Shown here piece by piece: positions 9,064 to 17,972 of a DNA stretch of 64,000 nucleotides. The notes below the pieces were generated by a model. That model had not been told where the DNA came from, did not search any database, and saw only the letters and a program-made list of their open reading frames with translations. Made by a program: the position numbers and the translations under genes. The DNA is from Pseudoalteromonas rubra (lineage in GTDB: Bacteria; Pseudomonadota; Gammaproteobacteria; Enterobacterales; Alteromonadaceae), in contig NZ_PNCI01000004.1 of NCBI RefSeq assembly GCF_005887095.1, forward strand, positions 54,508 to 118,507. The letters are read 5' to 3'. The stretch's first letter is position 1. Each line of letters starts with the position of its first letter.

Positions 9064-10113
9064 ATGCGCGCCAGTCAATCGGGTAAAGCCCTCTTTCCTT
9101 TTATAATTTTAGTGCTTATTGCACTTTGCGGCTATCTCTATTTGCCTGCCAGCAATGGTAAAAGCAAATCCTTTTCCGGCGCTCCGACTCAGGTTGCTGC
9201 GGTGACGGTCGATCAGCAAAGCCGAGACATTACCATTAACGCGATTGGCTCAGCTCGTGCCAATCATGCGCTGAACATCACCAGTGCACAAAGCGATTAC
9301 ATCAGTGCGCTGTACTTCGATGATGGGAACCGGGTAAAACAGGGTGATAAACTTGCCCAGCTGCAAGATTTAAAAGAACAATTAGCAGTGCAAGAGTTAG
9401 AGGTCAACCTTAAAGAAGAACTCCGTCAGCTGAAACGCCTAACCGAATTATCAAAAACTCAGTCCGCAGCACGTTCTCAGCTGGACAGTCAGCATGCGGT
9501 TGTTGATGCACTGGAAATTCAATTACAAACGGCCCGAACAAAGCTGGCAGAAATGGCTATCTATGCGCCCTTTGACGGCATACTGGGCAAGCGTCAGGTA
9601 TCAGTCGGCAGCTTCGTCAATAATAACAGTGTGCTGACCACACTTGACGATATCAGCATCATCAAAGTTGACTTCCAGGTGCCAGAAAAGTACCTTGCTC
9701 AGCTTCAACTTAACATGCGCGCAGCTGTATCCAGTGATGCCTACCCAGAGAGCACATTCGAGGGCATCATTACGCATATCGACCCACGCATTGATGATGC
9801 AACCCGCAGTATTCGCGTGACGGCCAGCTTCGATAATCCAAAAGATTTACTCAGACCCGGTATGTTATTGCATGTTTCACTCTTTTTGGGCGAGTTAAAC
9901 GCCCTGATGGTGCCGGAAAAAAGCCTGATCCCGAGACAGGATAAACACTTTGTCTTCACCATCAACGAGGGTAAGGCAAAACAACAACAGGTTAATGTCC
10001 TGTCTCGCTTCCAGGGCTGGGTTGCTGTTGATGGATTATCTGCTGGTCAGCAGATCATCACTGAAGGCACCACCAAGATTCGTAATGGCAGCACCGTTGT
10101 GGTTAAGGGGTAA
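9064..10113 (+). CDS. RND efflux periplasmic adaptor subunit
   Basis: The membrane-fusion adaptor of a tripartite RND pump, 349 residues from the ATG at 9064. An N-terminal anchor (LFPFIILVLIALCGYLYLPA) precedes a lipoyl-like half motif (NRVKQGDKLAQLQD), a helical hairpin (about 80 residues, Gln/Glu/Leu rich) and the second half motif (IYAPFDGILGKRQVSVGSFV). The beta-barrel part has LRPGMLLHVSL. An upstream in-frame start at 8962 would add an unlikely 34-residue leader. The RND permease starts 3 bases after the stop. No outer-membrane channel gene is present, so the pump probably uses a TolC-like protein encoded elsewhere. Confidence 0.9.
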   Translation: MRASQSGKALFPFIILVLIALCGYLYLPASNGKSKSFSGAPTQVAAVTVDQQSRDITINAIGSARANHALNITSAQSDYISALYFDDGNRVKQGDKLAQLQDLKEQLAVQELEVNLKEELRQLKRLTELSKTQSAARSQLDSQHAVVDALEIQLQTARTKLAEMAIYAPFDGILGKRQVSVGSFVNNNSVLTTLDDISIIKVDFQVPEKYLAQLQLNMRAAVSSDAYPESTFEGIITHIDPRIDDATRSIRVTASFDNPKDLLRPGMLLHVSLFLGELNALMVPEKSLIPRQDKHFVFTINEGKAKQQQVNVLSRFQGWVAVDGLSAGQQIITEGTTKIRNGSTVVVKG

Positions 10114-10116
10114 AAC

Positions 10117-13100
10117 GTGCGGATCACAGATACAGCCGTAAAACGGCCGGTTTTTGCCATCGTCATTAACTTATTACTGCTGACCTTTGGTTTGGTTGCT
10201 TTCACCATGCTGCCACTGCGCGAGTACCCAGACATCGAAACACCGATTGTCAGTGTCAGCACCGATTATACCGGTGCATCAGCAGAGGTAGTCGAAACCA
10301 AGATAACTCAGGTGCTGGAAAACCGTATCTCGGGTATTGAGGGGATCAAAAGCATCACCTCATCCAGCCGCAATGGTCGTTCAAACATCACCATTGAGTT
10401 CAACATAGACCGTAATATCGATGCTGCCGCCAATGATGTAAGGGAGCGTGTATCCCGGGCACTGGACCGTTTACCCGAGCAGGTTCGTCCTCCCGAGGTC
10501 TCCAAGTCTAACAGTGATGAAAGCCCTATCGCCTGGTTCGTGCTTAACAGCGAAACCATGGATACGCTGCAACTATCCGACTATGCCCAACGATTTATTG
10601 TCGACAGACTGGCTGTGGTGGATGGTGTTTCTAATGTCCGGATTGGCGGAGAGCGCAAATACGCCATGAAGATCTGGCTGGATCGTCGCGCAATGGCAGC
10701 CCGAGATATTACCGCCAGCGACATAGAGCGAGTGTTACGTAACGAGAATGTCGAACTGCCTGCCGGAGAAATCGAGTCTATCGACAGAGACTTTGCGGTG
10801 CGTATTGCCCGAAGCTACAAAACCCAGGAAGACTTTAATAACCTGGTGATCAAACGCGGTGCTCAGGGTTATCTGGTGCGGCTTGGCGAAGTGGCTGATG
10901 TTCGCCTGGAAGCAGCAGATGTTGAAAGTACTTTCCGCGGTAACGGTAAAAACATGATAGGCCTGGGGATTGTTAAGCAAGCCAAAGCCAATACACTGGA
11001 TGTCGTCGACAATGCCCGCAAAGAACTAGAAAAAATCAAGCGTAACCTGCCTGAGGGCACCACCATTCAGGACAGTTACGATTCGTCCGTGTTTATTCGC
11101 GAGTCTATTATCGAGGTGTATCGCACACTCGCTATCGCCATGGGACTGGTGGTTTTAGTGATATTCCTGTTTTTAGGTAACATCCGTGCCACCTTGATAC
11201 CCGCAATCACGGTACCCATCGCGCTAATTGCCACTTTTACCTTCTTATTTGCTATGGGTTACTCCATCAACCTCCTGACGTTACTGGCGCTGGTGCTCGC
11301 CATCGGCTTGGTAGTGGATGACGCCATTGTGATGCTGGAAAATATCCATCGTCGTATCGAACTGGGTGAACCCAGGTTGCTTGCGGCCTATCGCGGAGCA
11401 CGAGAAGTGGGGTTTGCCATCATCGCCACCACCTTAGTGCTGGTTGCCGTTTTCGTCCCTCTGGTGTTTATGGAAGGACGCATCGGTGCCTTATTTACCG
11501 AGTTTGCTTTGGCAGTCAGTGCGGCCGTGATCTTCTCCAGCATTACGGCACTTACCCTGTCGCCCGCTTTGTGCTCTAAAGTACTCAAAGCCAGCAATAA
11601 AGAAAGTAAGTTTTCTCAGTGGATGGACAGCCAATTTGGTCGTCTGGAGTCTGCCTACCGTAATGTGATCAGCGACAACATCACTCGACGTTACAGCTTG
11701 CTGCTGACGCTCGCACTGGCTGGCTTTGCAAGCTACGCCTTGTTCCAGCAGATCCCGTCAGAACTGACCCCCAAAGAAGACCGGGGAACTTTTTTCATCA
11801 TGATGAATGGCCCTGAAGGCGCCAGCTATGAAAATAACGCCGCCAATATGGCCGAGATTGAACAACGTCTGCTGCCGTATGTCGAAAAAGAAGAACTGAG
11901 CCGCGTTCTGGTGCGTGTACCTGGCTGGGGAGGCCGCGGTGGTGTGGCCATTGTCGGCATGCCAGACTGGGACGAACGTAAACGCTCAACCTGGGAAGTG
12001 ATGGGTGAGATCAGTGGCCAGATGCGTGAAGTCACCGATGTGCGTGCCTTTGCCATTATGCGTCGAGGCATAGGTGGTGGGGGTCAGTCCCGCCCTATCG
12101 AGTTCGTCCTGCAGGGGAATGACTATGACGAACTGGTAGACTGGCGTGATCGTATTCTCAACCGTGCCCGCACCAATCAGGGGCTGGTGAGACTCGACCA
12201 CGACTATAAAGAAACTTTCCCACAGTTTTTAATCAGCATAGACAAACTCAAGGCAGCCGATCTGGGCGTCTCGGTCAGTGATATTGGCCGTACACTTGAA
12301 ACCATGCTGGGCCAGCGTCGTGTTACGACCTTCATTGACCGGGGTGAAGAGTACGACGTGATCCTCAAAGGCACCAAGGCCGATTTCAGTGCACCAAACG
12401 ATATCGCCGACATTTATGTCACCTCGCGCAGCGATCAACTGGTGCCGCTGGACAGCCTGATCACCATTCGCGAAGAGGCCACGGCTTCACGGTTAAATCG
12501 CTACAATCGAATGCGAGCCATTACAATTACTGCAAACCTGGCGCCAGGTTATACACTGGAGCAGGCACTGGATTTCCTGAACCAGGTTGCAGCGGAAGAA
12601 AATGACATTGACGGGGCCGTCGACTACAAAGGCGAATCTCAGCTGTTTTATGAAGGCGCGTCGGCCATGACCTACGTCTTTATTTTGGCTCTGACCGTGA
12701 CCTTCTTGGTACTGGCCGCACAATTTGAAAGCTTTGTTCACCCACTGGTGATCATGCTGACGGTGCCTCTGGGCCTGGTCGGTGCCATGTTTGGCCTGTA
12801 CGCCACCGACAGCTCGCTGAACATCTATAGCCAAATCGGGATCGTGATGCTGATTGGACTCAGTGCTAAAAATGGTATTCTGATCGTTGAGTTTGCCAAC
12901 CAGCTCAGAGACAAAGGTGTGGCCTTTGAGCAGGCGATTATCGATGCGGCGGTGCAACGACTCAGACCCATTATCATGACCTCACTGACCACAGTGATGA
13001 GTGCCATTCCGCTGGTGCTGGCTTCAGGCCCGGGCTCTGAAAGCCGTATGGTGATCGGGGTGGTGGTATTTGCCGGGGTGAGCGTTGCGACCATCTTAAC

Positions 13101-13227
13101 GCTGTTTGTGATCCCCTGTGCGTACAGCATGCTGGCACGCCGCACTCAGTCACCACAGGCAACCAGCGACAAGCTGTTAGAGCAGCATGACGCCCACCCG
13201 CAAACACAACAGGAACGGGAGATTTAA
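10117..13227 (+). CDS. RND-family efflux permease (HAE1-like)
   Basis: The proton-driven inner-membrane pump of the tripartite system, 1036 residues, a normal length for hydrophobe/amphiphile exporters. The GTG start at 10117 gives MRITDTAVKRPVFAIVINLL, the classic RND opening. The two proton-relay aspartates are in GLVVDDAIVMLENIHRR and the transmembrane Lys in SAKNGILIVEFANQL. Two large periplasmic loops follow TM1 and TM7. It follows its adaptor by 3 bases and its stop overlaps the msrA start region. The substrate cannot be read from sequence. It resembles the VexD/VexH-type pumps of Vibrionaceae in general form. Confidence 0.93.
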   Translation: MRITDTAVKRPVFAIVINLLLLTFGLVAFTMLPLREYPDIETPIVSVSTDYTGASAEVVETKITQVLENRISGIEGIKSITSSSRNGRSNITIEFNIDRNIDAAANDVRERVSRALDRLPEQVRPPEVSKSNSDESPIAWFVLNSETMDTLQLSDYAQRFIVDRLAVVDGVSNVRIGGERKYAMKIWLDRRAMAARDITASDIERVLRNENVELPAGEIESIDRDFAVRIARSYKTQEDFNNLVIKRGAQGYLVRLGEVADVRLEAADVESTFRGNGKNMIGLGIVKQAKANTLDVVDNARKELEKIKRNLPEGTTIQDSYDSSVFIRESIIEVYRTLAIAMGLVVLVIFLFLGNIRATLIPAITVPIALIATFTFLFAMGYSINLLTLLALVLAIGLVVDDAIVMLENIHRRIELGEPRLLAAYRGAREVGFAIIATTLVLVAVFVPLVFMEGRIGALFTEFALAVSAAVIFSSITALTLSPALCSKVLKASNKESKFSQWMDSQFGRLESAYRNVISDNITRRYSLLLTLALAGFASYALFQQIPSELTPKEDRGTFFIMMNGPEGASYENNAANMAEIEQRLLPYVEKEELSRVLVRVPGWGGRGGVAIVGMPDWDERKRSTWEVMGEISGQMREVTDVRAFAIMRRGIGGGGQSRPIEFVLQGNDYDELVDWRDRILNRARTNQGLVRLDHDYKETFPQFLISIDKLKAADLGVSVSDIGRTLETMLGQRRVTTFIDRGEEYDVILKGTKADFSAPNDIADIYVTSRSDQLVPLDSLITIREEATASRLNRYNRMRAITITANLAPGYTLEQALDFLNQVAAEENDIDGAVDYKGESQLFYEGASAMTYVFILALTVTFLVLAAQFESFVHPLVIMLTVPLGLVGAMFGLYATDSSLNIYSQIGIVMLIGLSAKNGILIVEFANQLRDKGVAFEQAIIDAAVQRLRPIIMTSLTTVMSAIPLVLASGPGSESRMVIGVVVFAGVSVATILTLFVIPCAYSMLARRTQSPQATSDKLLEQHDAHPQTQQEREI

Positions 13228-13760
13228 TGATGAGCCAGCAAATTGCCACCTTTGGTGGCGGCTGTTTTTGGTGTATTGATGCCGCCTTTCGCAGAGTCCG
13301 GGGGGTCACGCAAGTGGCGTCTGGTTATGCCGGCGGTCATACCGACAACCCGACTTATGAGCAGATCTGTACCGGTCAAAGCGGCCATGCTGAAGTCGTT
13401 CAGCTCACCTTTGATCCCCAGCAGGTAGACTTTTCTGTGCTGCTGGAAATGTTCTTTGCGTTGCATGATCCCACCCAGCTAAATCGCCAGGGCAATGACA
13501 TAGGTACTCAATACCGCAGCGTAGTGTTTTATCACTCTCAAGAGCAGCAAGCGTTAACTCAGCAGTATATTGATGGGTTAGCGCCCACACTGAGCGCACC
13601 CATAGTGACCGAAGTATCGCCCCAAACGCACTTCTATCCTGCTGAACAGTATCATCAGGATTACTATACCAACAACCCTAACCAGGGGTACTGTAGCGTG
13701 ATGATAGCGCCCAAATTAGCCGCATTCGCTGAGAAGTTTGCCACATACCTGGACGAATGA
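13227..13760 (+). CDS. msrA: Peptide-methionine (S)-S-oxide reductase MsrA
   Basis: Repairs oxidised methionine by reducing the S-sulfoxide. The catalytic motif GGCFWC starts near residue 11, with the reactive Cys at 13. Other MsrA marks are GYAGGHTDNPTYEQICTG, GHAEVV and YHQDYYTNNP. The length of 177 is within the family range. The gene begins with tandem ATGs (13227 and 13230), the first overlapping the RND permease stop, so translation may be coupled to the pump. A Cys-rich C-terminal recycling segment as in E. coli is reduced to a single Cys in GYCSVM. A strong bidirectional terminator follows. Confidence 0.94.
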   Translation: MMSQQIATFGGGCFWCIDAAFRRVRGVTQVASGYAGGHTDNPTYEQICTGQSGHAEVVQLTFDPQQVDFSVLLEMFFALHDPTQLNRQGNDIGTQYRSVVFYHSQEQQALTQQYIDGLAPTLSAPIVTEVSPQTHFYPAEQYHQDYYTNNPNQGYCSVMIAPKLAAFAEKFATYLDE

Positions 13761-13777
13761 AACCCGCCCTTTAGATC

Positions 13778-13803
13778 AAAAAAGGAGGCTAATGCCTCCT
13801 TTT
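13778..13803. terminator. Bidirectional rho-independent terminator (msrA / btuB)
   Basis: A perfect stem AAAGGAGGC / GCCTCCTTT with a 4-base loop (taat), flanked by A and T runs on the two sides. It lies between the convergent ends of msrA and btuB and can serve both strands. Confidence 0.85.
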
Positions 13804-13812
13804 GACTGACCT

Positions 13813-15687
13813 TTAGAAAGTCACGCGAGCACCCACGTAAACCTGGCGGCCCGGCGGCTGATAAGGCAGCAAGGTTCCCTCTGGCGTTTTACTGGCTACT
13901 GAGTTGAAATAGTCTTTATCGGTTAGATTTTCCACCCTCATTGTCAGGGCAACCGGTTCCAGCAACTGATAATTCGCACTCAGATTAAAAACAGTATAAG
14001 ACGGTAGATCCGTATCAAAGAAGCTAATAGACGGGCGTTTATCACGATATTGCATGGCCAGTCTCACGTCTAGCTTGTCCCACTGCTTAGACACCACATA
14101 GTTGAACGCTTTGCTTGGGCGACGTGGCAATTCTACGCGCTTTTCTTTGTCTTTGGCATCCAGCAATGTCAGGTTTGCAGCATGCTCCAGGCCTAAAGCC
14201 GAGAACTGAGCACTCAGCTCAACCCCTTTCATTTGCGCACGCCCTACATTGGCTGGAATATACTTACTGGTCTGGGGATCAAACTCATTGCTGATCAGGT
14301 TATCGATGCGATTGTCGAAAATAGCAACATCATACCGTACATTAGCCGTATCTACCGTTACGCCGAGCTCATTGTAGGTCCCTTCTTCGGGTTTGATTTC
14401 GGTATTGGGCAAATACCAGGGACTGTCTTTGACAAACGCATTGGTCAGGCTTGGCGCACGAAATGCCGTACCATGATTAACCCGAAAGGTGACGATGTCG
14501 GACGCTCTGAAGCCAAGGTCAGCAGTATACGTGTTTGCGCGACCATGGTGCTCATAATCATCACTGCGTACTACGGCGTTCAGCAACCAGCGATTTTGAT
14601 CGTAAAACGCAGCCGCAAACACAGCCGTGTTATCACGCTCAGCAATCGAGAACTGAGCGCTCGATGAAGACAAGTCTTCATTCAGACGGCTCACGCCCCC
14701 CATCAGCTGCAGAGATGGTGTCATTTTATACCGGGCGCGATACTCAATTTCATCGCGCTTAGTGCTGTAAATGTCATTTGGCGGGGGCGGTGTACCGTCA
14801 TCAGGCAATACAGACAGGAACTGTGTATTTTCCTCCTGTGCCAAACTAACCGAGGCTTCCTGACTCAATACATCAGATTGCTTTTGCCAAACAAGTTTCG
14901 TGGTGTAATTGTCAAACTCGTAGGCATCGTTGCCATATGAGGAGTCATAATCTGCTTCCCCTTTACTGCGCTGAGCATGCAAAGCAAGCTGGCCATACTG
15001 TGCCAGATCATAGCTCAGCTTTAACCCCATATTGGTATTTTCATACCCATCTCGGTCATGCTCTTTGGTACGCGGCAGTGCCGGATCTTTGGCCGTCACG
15101 TCGTAACCATCTGTGGTTTCATAGCCAAAATGATAATTGACCGTCAGTTTATCTGCCTCAAACTGGCCAGCCAATTGAGCGCCACCATAGTTGCGGCTGC
15201 CAGAGGTCAATGCCAGTTGATGTCCCTTCTGCTCCCGGGTAATAATGTTAATCACCCCAGCAACCGCATCTGAACCATGAATAGCGGCACGCGCGCCCTT
15301 GAGGACTTCGACACGTTCAATGCTGTTGACCGGAATATTGGTAAAAGACACGTCACCCGAATTTGCATCACTAATACGTACGCCATCAACCAGCACCAAA
15401 GTGTACTTAGTAGCAGCGCCGCGCACAAACACGCTCGCTTTCTGACCGTAACCGCCACTGCGTACAACATCGATACCCGCGAGGTTGTTTAACAGCGTCG
15501 GCAGATCTCGCACATTGGCTCGTTCAATTTCAGCACGCTCAACCACTGCCACCGACGTCAGCGTATCTACGCTGGCTTGCTCGAACTTGTTCGCCGTAAT
15601 CGTAATATGTTCAATGTCTTGTGCGCAAAGCGCAGAAAAAGGTAGCACAGCCAGCAGGGCTGTGGTTAAAGCAGATTTTTTAAACAT
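13813..15687 (-). CDS. btuB: TonB-dependent vitamin B12 receptor BtuB
   Basis: An outer-membrane beta-barrel of 624 residues that imports cobalamin with energy from TonB. A signal peptide (LLAVLPFSALCAQ) is followed by a TonB-box-like EHITITA and the plug domain (LNNLAGIDVVRSGGYG, VFVRGA, KYTLVLVDGVRISDANSG, IERVEVLKGARAA, AVAGVINIIT). The barrel ends with the typical YVGARVTF and terminal Phe. The assignment to BtuB rests on the plug sequence and on the cobalamin riboswitch directly upstream. No btuC/D/F genes are in the window. Confidence 0.93.
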   Translation of the reverse strand: MFKKSALTTALLAVLPFSALCAQDIEHITITANKFEQASVDTLTSVAVVERAEIERANVRDLPTLLNNLAGIDVVRSGGYGQKASVFVRGAATKYTLVLVDGVRISDANSGDVSFTNIPVNSIERVEVLKGARAAIHGSDAVAGVINIITREQKGHQLALTSGSRNYGGAQLAGQFEADKLTVNYHFGYETTDGYDVTAKDPALPRTKEHDRDGYENTNMGLKLSYDLAQYGQLALHAQRSKGEADYDSSYGNDAYEFDNYTTKLVWQKQSDVLSQEASVSLAQEENTQFLSVLPDDGTPPPPNDIYSTKRDEIEYRARYKMTPSLQLMGGVSRLNEDLSSSSAQFSIAERDNTAVFAAAFYDQNRWLLNAVVRSDDYEHHGRANTYTADLGFRASDIVTFRVNHGTAFRAPSLTNAFVKDSPWYLPNTEIKPEEGTYNELGVTVDTANVRYDVAIFDNRIDNLISNEFDPQTSKYIPANVGRAQMKGVELSAQFSALGLEHAANLTLLDAKDKEKRVELPRRPSKAFNYVVSKQWDKLDVRLAMQYRDKRPSISFFDTDLPSYTVFNLSANYQLLEPVALTMRVENLTDKDYFNSVASKTPEGTLLPYQPPGRQVYVGARVTF

Positions 15688-15720
15688 GAGTTCCCCTGAT
15701 CCACGCCCACCGCGTGAACT
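15685..15720 (-). promoter_or_regulatory. Candidate SD-sequestering hairpin of the btuB riboswitch
   Basis: On the minus strand AGTTC at the 5' end can pair with GAACT just before the btuB ATG, and CACGC with GCGTG inside. The 3' arm includes the end of the CAGGGGAAC ribosome site. This would hide the ribosome site when formed, so control at translation initiation is likely. This is inference from complementarity. Confidence 0.6.
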
Positions 15721-15737
15721 ACAACTATTGAGTGTGT

Positions 15738-15900
15738 TTCAGGGCCGGTTTCCGGACTTACCCGTAACAACCGAAAGGGTTGCTTTGGGCTCACCGTTGC
15801 GGGGGCAGTGCTGGACTAAAACCTGCTCCATAGGCAGTCACCAGCTTCCCGATTATTCAGATCTTAGAGAGACTCCAGGCTCCTGATCTGACACCCTGAA
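15738..15900 (-). ncRNA. Cobalamin (B12) riboswitch aptamer
   Basis: On the minus strand the leader holds the B12 box core GCAACGGTGAGCCC preceded by GCACTGCCCCC, plus AAGTCCGG and the GGAAGCTGGTGACTG segments characteristic of cobalamin riboswitches. The ends can pair as TTCAGGG / CCCTGAA (P1). It lies immediately upstream of btuB, the expected target; adenosylcobalamin binding normally lowers btuB expression. Confidence 0.92.
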
Positions 15901-16008
15901 AAGTTGGCGCTATTGTCGGAGATTTGAGAACAAAAATCAATGGACGTCTAGCATGCCAAAGTGCAGATGACGTTTAGCATGCCAGATATAAGAAGGTAAG
16001 CGCAGAGA

Positions 16009-16491
16009 TTAGTCTCGGAAGTTTTTAAACTGGAAAGGCTGACCAAGATCAGCACCGCGGATCAGCTGCATGGTTTCCTGTAGATCATCACGCTTCTTGC
16101 CGGTCACACGAACAGTTTCACCCTGTATAGAAGCCTGTACCTTAATCTTAGAATCTTTGATGGCCTTAACCACTTTCTTCGCCATCTCTTTGTCGATCCC
16201 CTGTTTCAGCATCACTTTACGTGACACATATTTACCCGACTTTTCAACGTCTTTCAGCTCAAAGCTGGCCACGTCCAGGCCACGCTTTGCGGCTTTGCCT
16301 ACCAGCATGTCGAATAATTGCATCACTTGCTGCTCAGATTCACTTTTTAACGTGATCACTTCGTCTTTCAGGTCAAACGACGCTTCTACACCACGAAAGT
16401 CAAAACGCGTGCTCAGTTCACGATCCGCGTTATCAACCGTGTTTCTCGCTTCAGTCATATCAATTTCAGACACAATGTCAAAAGAAGGCAT
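16009..16491 (-). CDS. yajQ: YajQ-family nucleotide-binding protein
   Basis: A small cytoplasmic protein of 160 residues with two RNP-like domains. It opens with [17 protein letters not shown] and has the STRFDFRG and [16 protein letters not shown] segments that define the family; the end [10 protein letters not shown] is also typical. The ATG at 16491, preceded by an AGGAG ribosome site, gives the standard length, so a longer frame reaching 16560 is not the start. YajQ members bind nucleotides and in Xanthomonas act as cyclic-di-GMP effectors; that role is not shown here. No operon partner is evident. Confidence 0.93.
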   Translation of the reverse strand: MPSFDIVSEIDMTEARNTVDNADRELSTRFDFRGVEASFDLKDEVITLKSESEQQVMQLFDMLVGKAAKRGLDVASFELKDVEKSGKYVSRKVMLKQGIDKEMAKKVVKAIKDSKIKVQASIQGETVRVTGKKRDDLQETMQLIRGADLGQPFQFKNFRD

Positions 16492-16660
16492 ATCTAGCTC
16501 CTGGATAATGTTTTTCCGGATTATAGCAACCCAAAGGCTGCGACGCGACCACACTCTCATCGCTCGTTTTCAAATTTGGAACTGACAGCCCCAGCTTCAT
16601 CCTATTTTCAGATTTCGATGATATACTGGCGTTTTAACCCCTGATGATTTGGAAGTATTT

Positions 16661-17014
16661 GTGGCACGCCGACTCTACCAATGCCTGTTATTACTCTCTC
16701 TGGCTGTATGCACGTTTCTGTTCGCTAAAGAAATTCAGGCCACTCAAATTGTGAGATTCGCTCATGCAGATAAGGTGGCACACTTTGGCGTGTTTTTTGT
16801 CCTGGCGTTTTTCTCTCATCATGCGTTTCGTTTTCGGATCTGGTTTCACCTGATGCTTCTTACATTTTACGGAGCAGGGATCGAGTGGATGCAAGATTCC
16901 TTGCCCTACCGGCAAGCTTCGTGGGGGGATTTTATCGCTGATGTTGCAGGTGCCATAAGTTACTTCTTTGCTTACTGGGTTTACTGCCGCAAAACCGGAA
17001 AGCCCTATGCCTGA
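16661..17014 (+). CDS. VanZ-like membrane protein
   Basis: A 117-residue inner-membrane protein with about four hydrophobic segments and the VanZ-like signature ADKVAHFGVFF followed by GIEWMQDSLPYRQASWGDFIADVAGA. The likely start is GTG at 16661, with GGAAG a few bases upstream; TTG at 16649 is an alternative. Function in most bacteria is unknown; VanZ itself is linked to teicoplanin resistance, which need not apply here. The stop overlaps the panE start by 8 bases, which suggests coupling. Confidence 0.8.
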   Translation: MARRLYQCLLLLSLAVCTFLFAKEIQATQIVRFAHADKVAHFGVFFVLAFFSHHAFRFRIWFHLMLLTFYGAGIEWMQDSLPYRQASWGDFIADVAGAISYFFAYWVYCRKTGKPYA

Positions 17015-17930
17015 AGTATTCATTGTCGGCAAAGGGGCAGTCGGTTTACTACTGGCCGAGCGACTGGCAAAAACCCATTCCGTTACCCTGATCACAAGGT
17101 CGCCAACACAGACCGTTTTTGCTCAACATGCCGAATGCACTCGTCCTCTCGCAGTCAACTGCTTGAGCTGGCAGGAGCTGGCAAAGCGGAATGTTCGCAT
17201 TGCTTTGTGTATCGTGCCCGTCAAATCGTATCAACTCAGCGCGGCGTTTGCGACGCTCAAACCGCACCTGAGCCCGGATGCCAACGTCATTTTCAGTCAT
17301 AACGGGATACAGGCACTTGAGCCAGTTACCGCTGAATTATCAGCGCAGCAGGGGCTGTTTTTTCTGTCCACCAGTATGGGGGGCTGGAAACCTAACGCTA
17401 ACACCGTCGCGTTCACCGGCCCGGGTTTAAGTGTCTTTGGTCCCTGTAATCCGGTGGCTCAACAGCGAGTTTCGTCGCTGTTTGATACCTTGATAAAGCC
17501 TCACTTTACCCCCGCACAGTTGTCCGACAATATTCAGCTACTACGCTGGCAAAAGCTGTGCGTTAACCTGGCCATTAACCCACTCAGTGCCCTCGCCGGA
17601 CAGAGAAATGGTCGCCTGCGCGCGCCCTGTTATGCGTCGGACGTTTTGGGAGTACTCAGTGAAGCGTGTGCCGTTGCCAACCATATTGGTGTGCCTCTGA
17701 AATTACATGAAGAGCTGCAACGGGCATATCAGGTTATGACGCTCACCGCTGACAACTTTTCGTCGATGGCACAGGATGTGAAACATCAAAGACGTACTGA
17801 GATAGACGCGATGTGTGGCTATATTGTTGAGCTGGCAAAGCAATATGGACTATCGGTGCCACACAATATGACGTTATTAAACAGAGTGCGAGCGTTGCAT
17901 CCGGCTGAAAATAAAACAGAGTCAGGCTGA
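17007..17930 (+). CDS. panE: 2-dehydropantoate 2-reductase-family protein
   Basis: An NADPH-dependent ketopantoate reductase of the pantothenate pathway, 307 residues. The ATG at 17007 gives MPEVFIVGKGAVGLLLAERL, a Rossmann motif GxGxxG at the N-terminus. The catalytic-Lys region is LLRWQKLCVNLAINPLSAL, and a late SSMAQDVKHQRRTEIDAMCG matches the substrate-binding segment. The reaction is reduction of 2-dehydropantoate to pantoate. It overlaps the VanZ-like gene and converges on thiI. Paralogues of the family can have other substrates, so the exact role is likely rather than certain. Confidence 0.87.
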   Translation: MPEVFIVGKGAVGLLLAERLAKTHSVTLITRSPTQTVFAQHAECTRPLAVNCLSWQELAKRNVRIALCIVPVKSYQLSAAFATLKPHLSPDANVIFSHNGIQALEPVTAELSAQQGLFFLSTSMGGWKPNANTVAFTGPGLSVFGPCNPVAQQRVSSLFDTLIKPHFTPAQLSDNIQLLRWQKLCVNLAINPLSALAGQRNGRLRAPCYASDVLGVLSEACAVANHIGVPLKLHEELQRAYQVMTLTADNFSSMAQDVKHQRRTEIDAMCGYIVELAKQYGLSVPHNMTLLNRVRALHPAENKTESG

Positions 17931-17951
17931 GCATCAAGGCTTTGCTCAGCC
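17925..17951. terminator. Hairpin between panE and thiI
   Basis: Perfect 8-base stem GGCTGAGC / GCTCAGCC with an 11-base loop at the convergent ends of panE and thiI. There is no clear T run on either side, so it may act as an RNA 3' end or a weak terminator. Confidence 0.4.
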
Positions 17952-17972
17952 AGGGTAGAAGTGAGAGTTGGG

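Noticed and set aside
17925..17951. Strong terminator between panE and thiI
   Set aside because: The stem is good but T runs are missing, so I list it only as a hairpin with low confidence.
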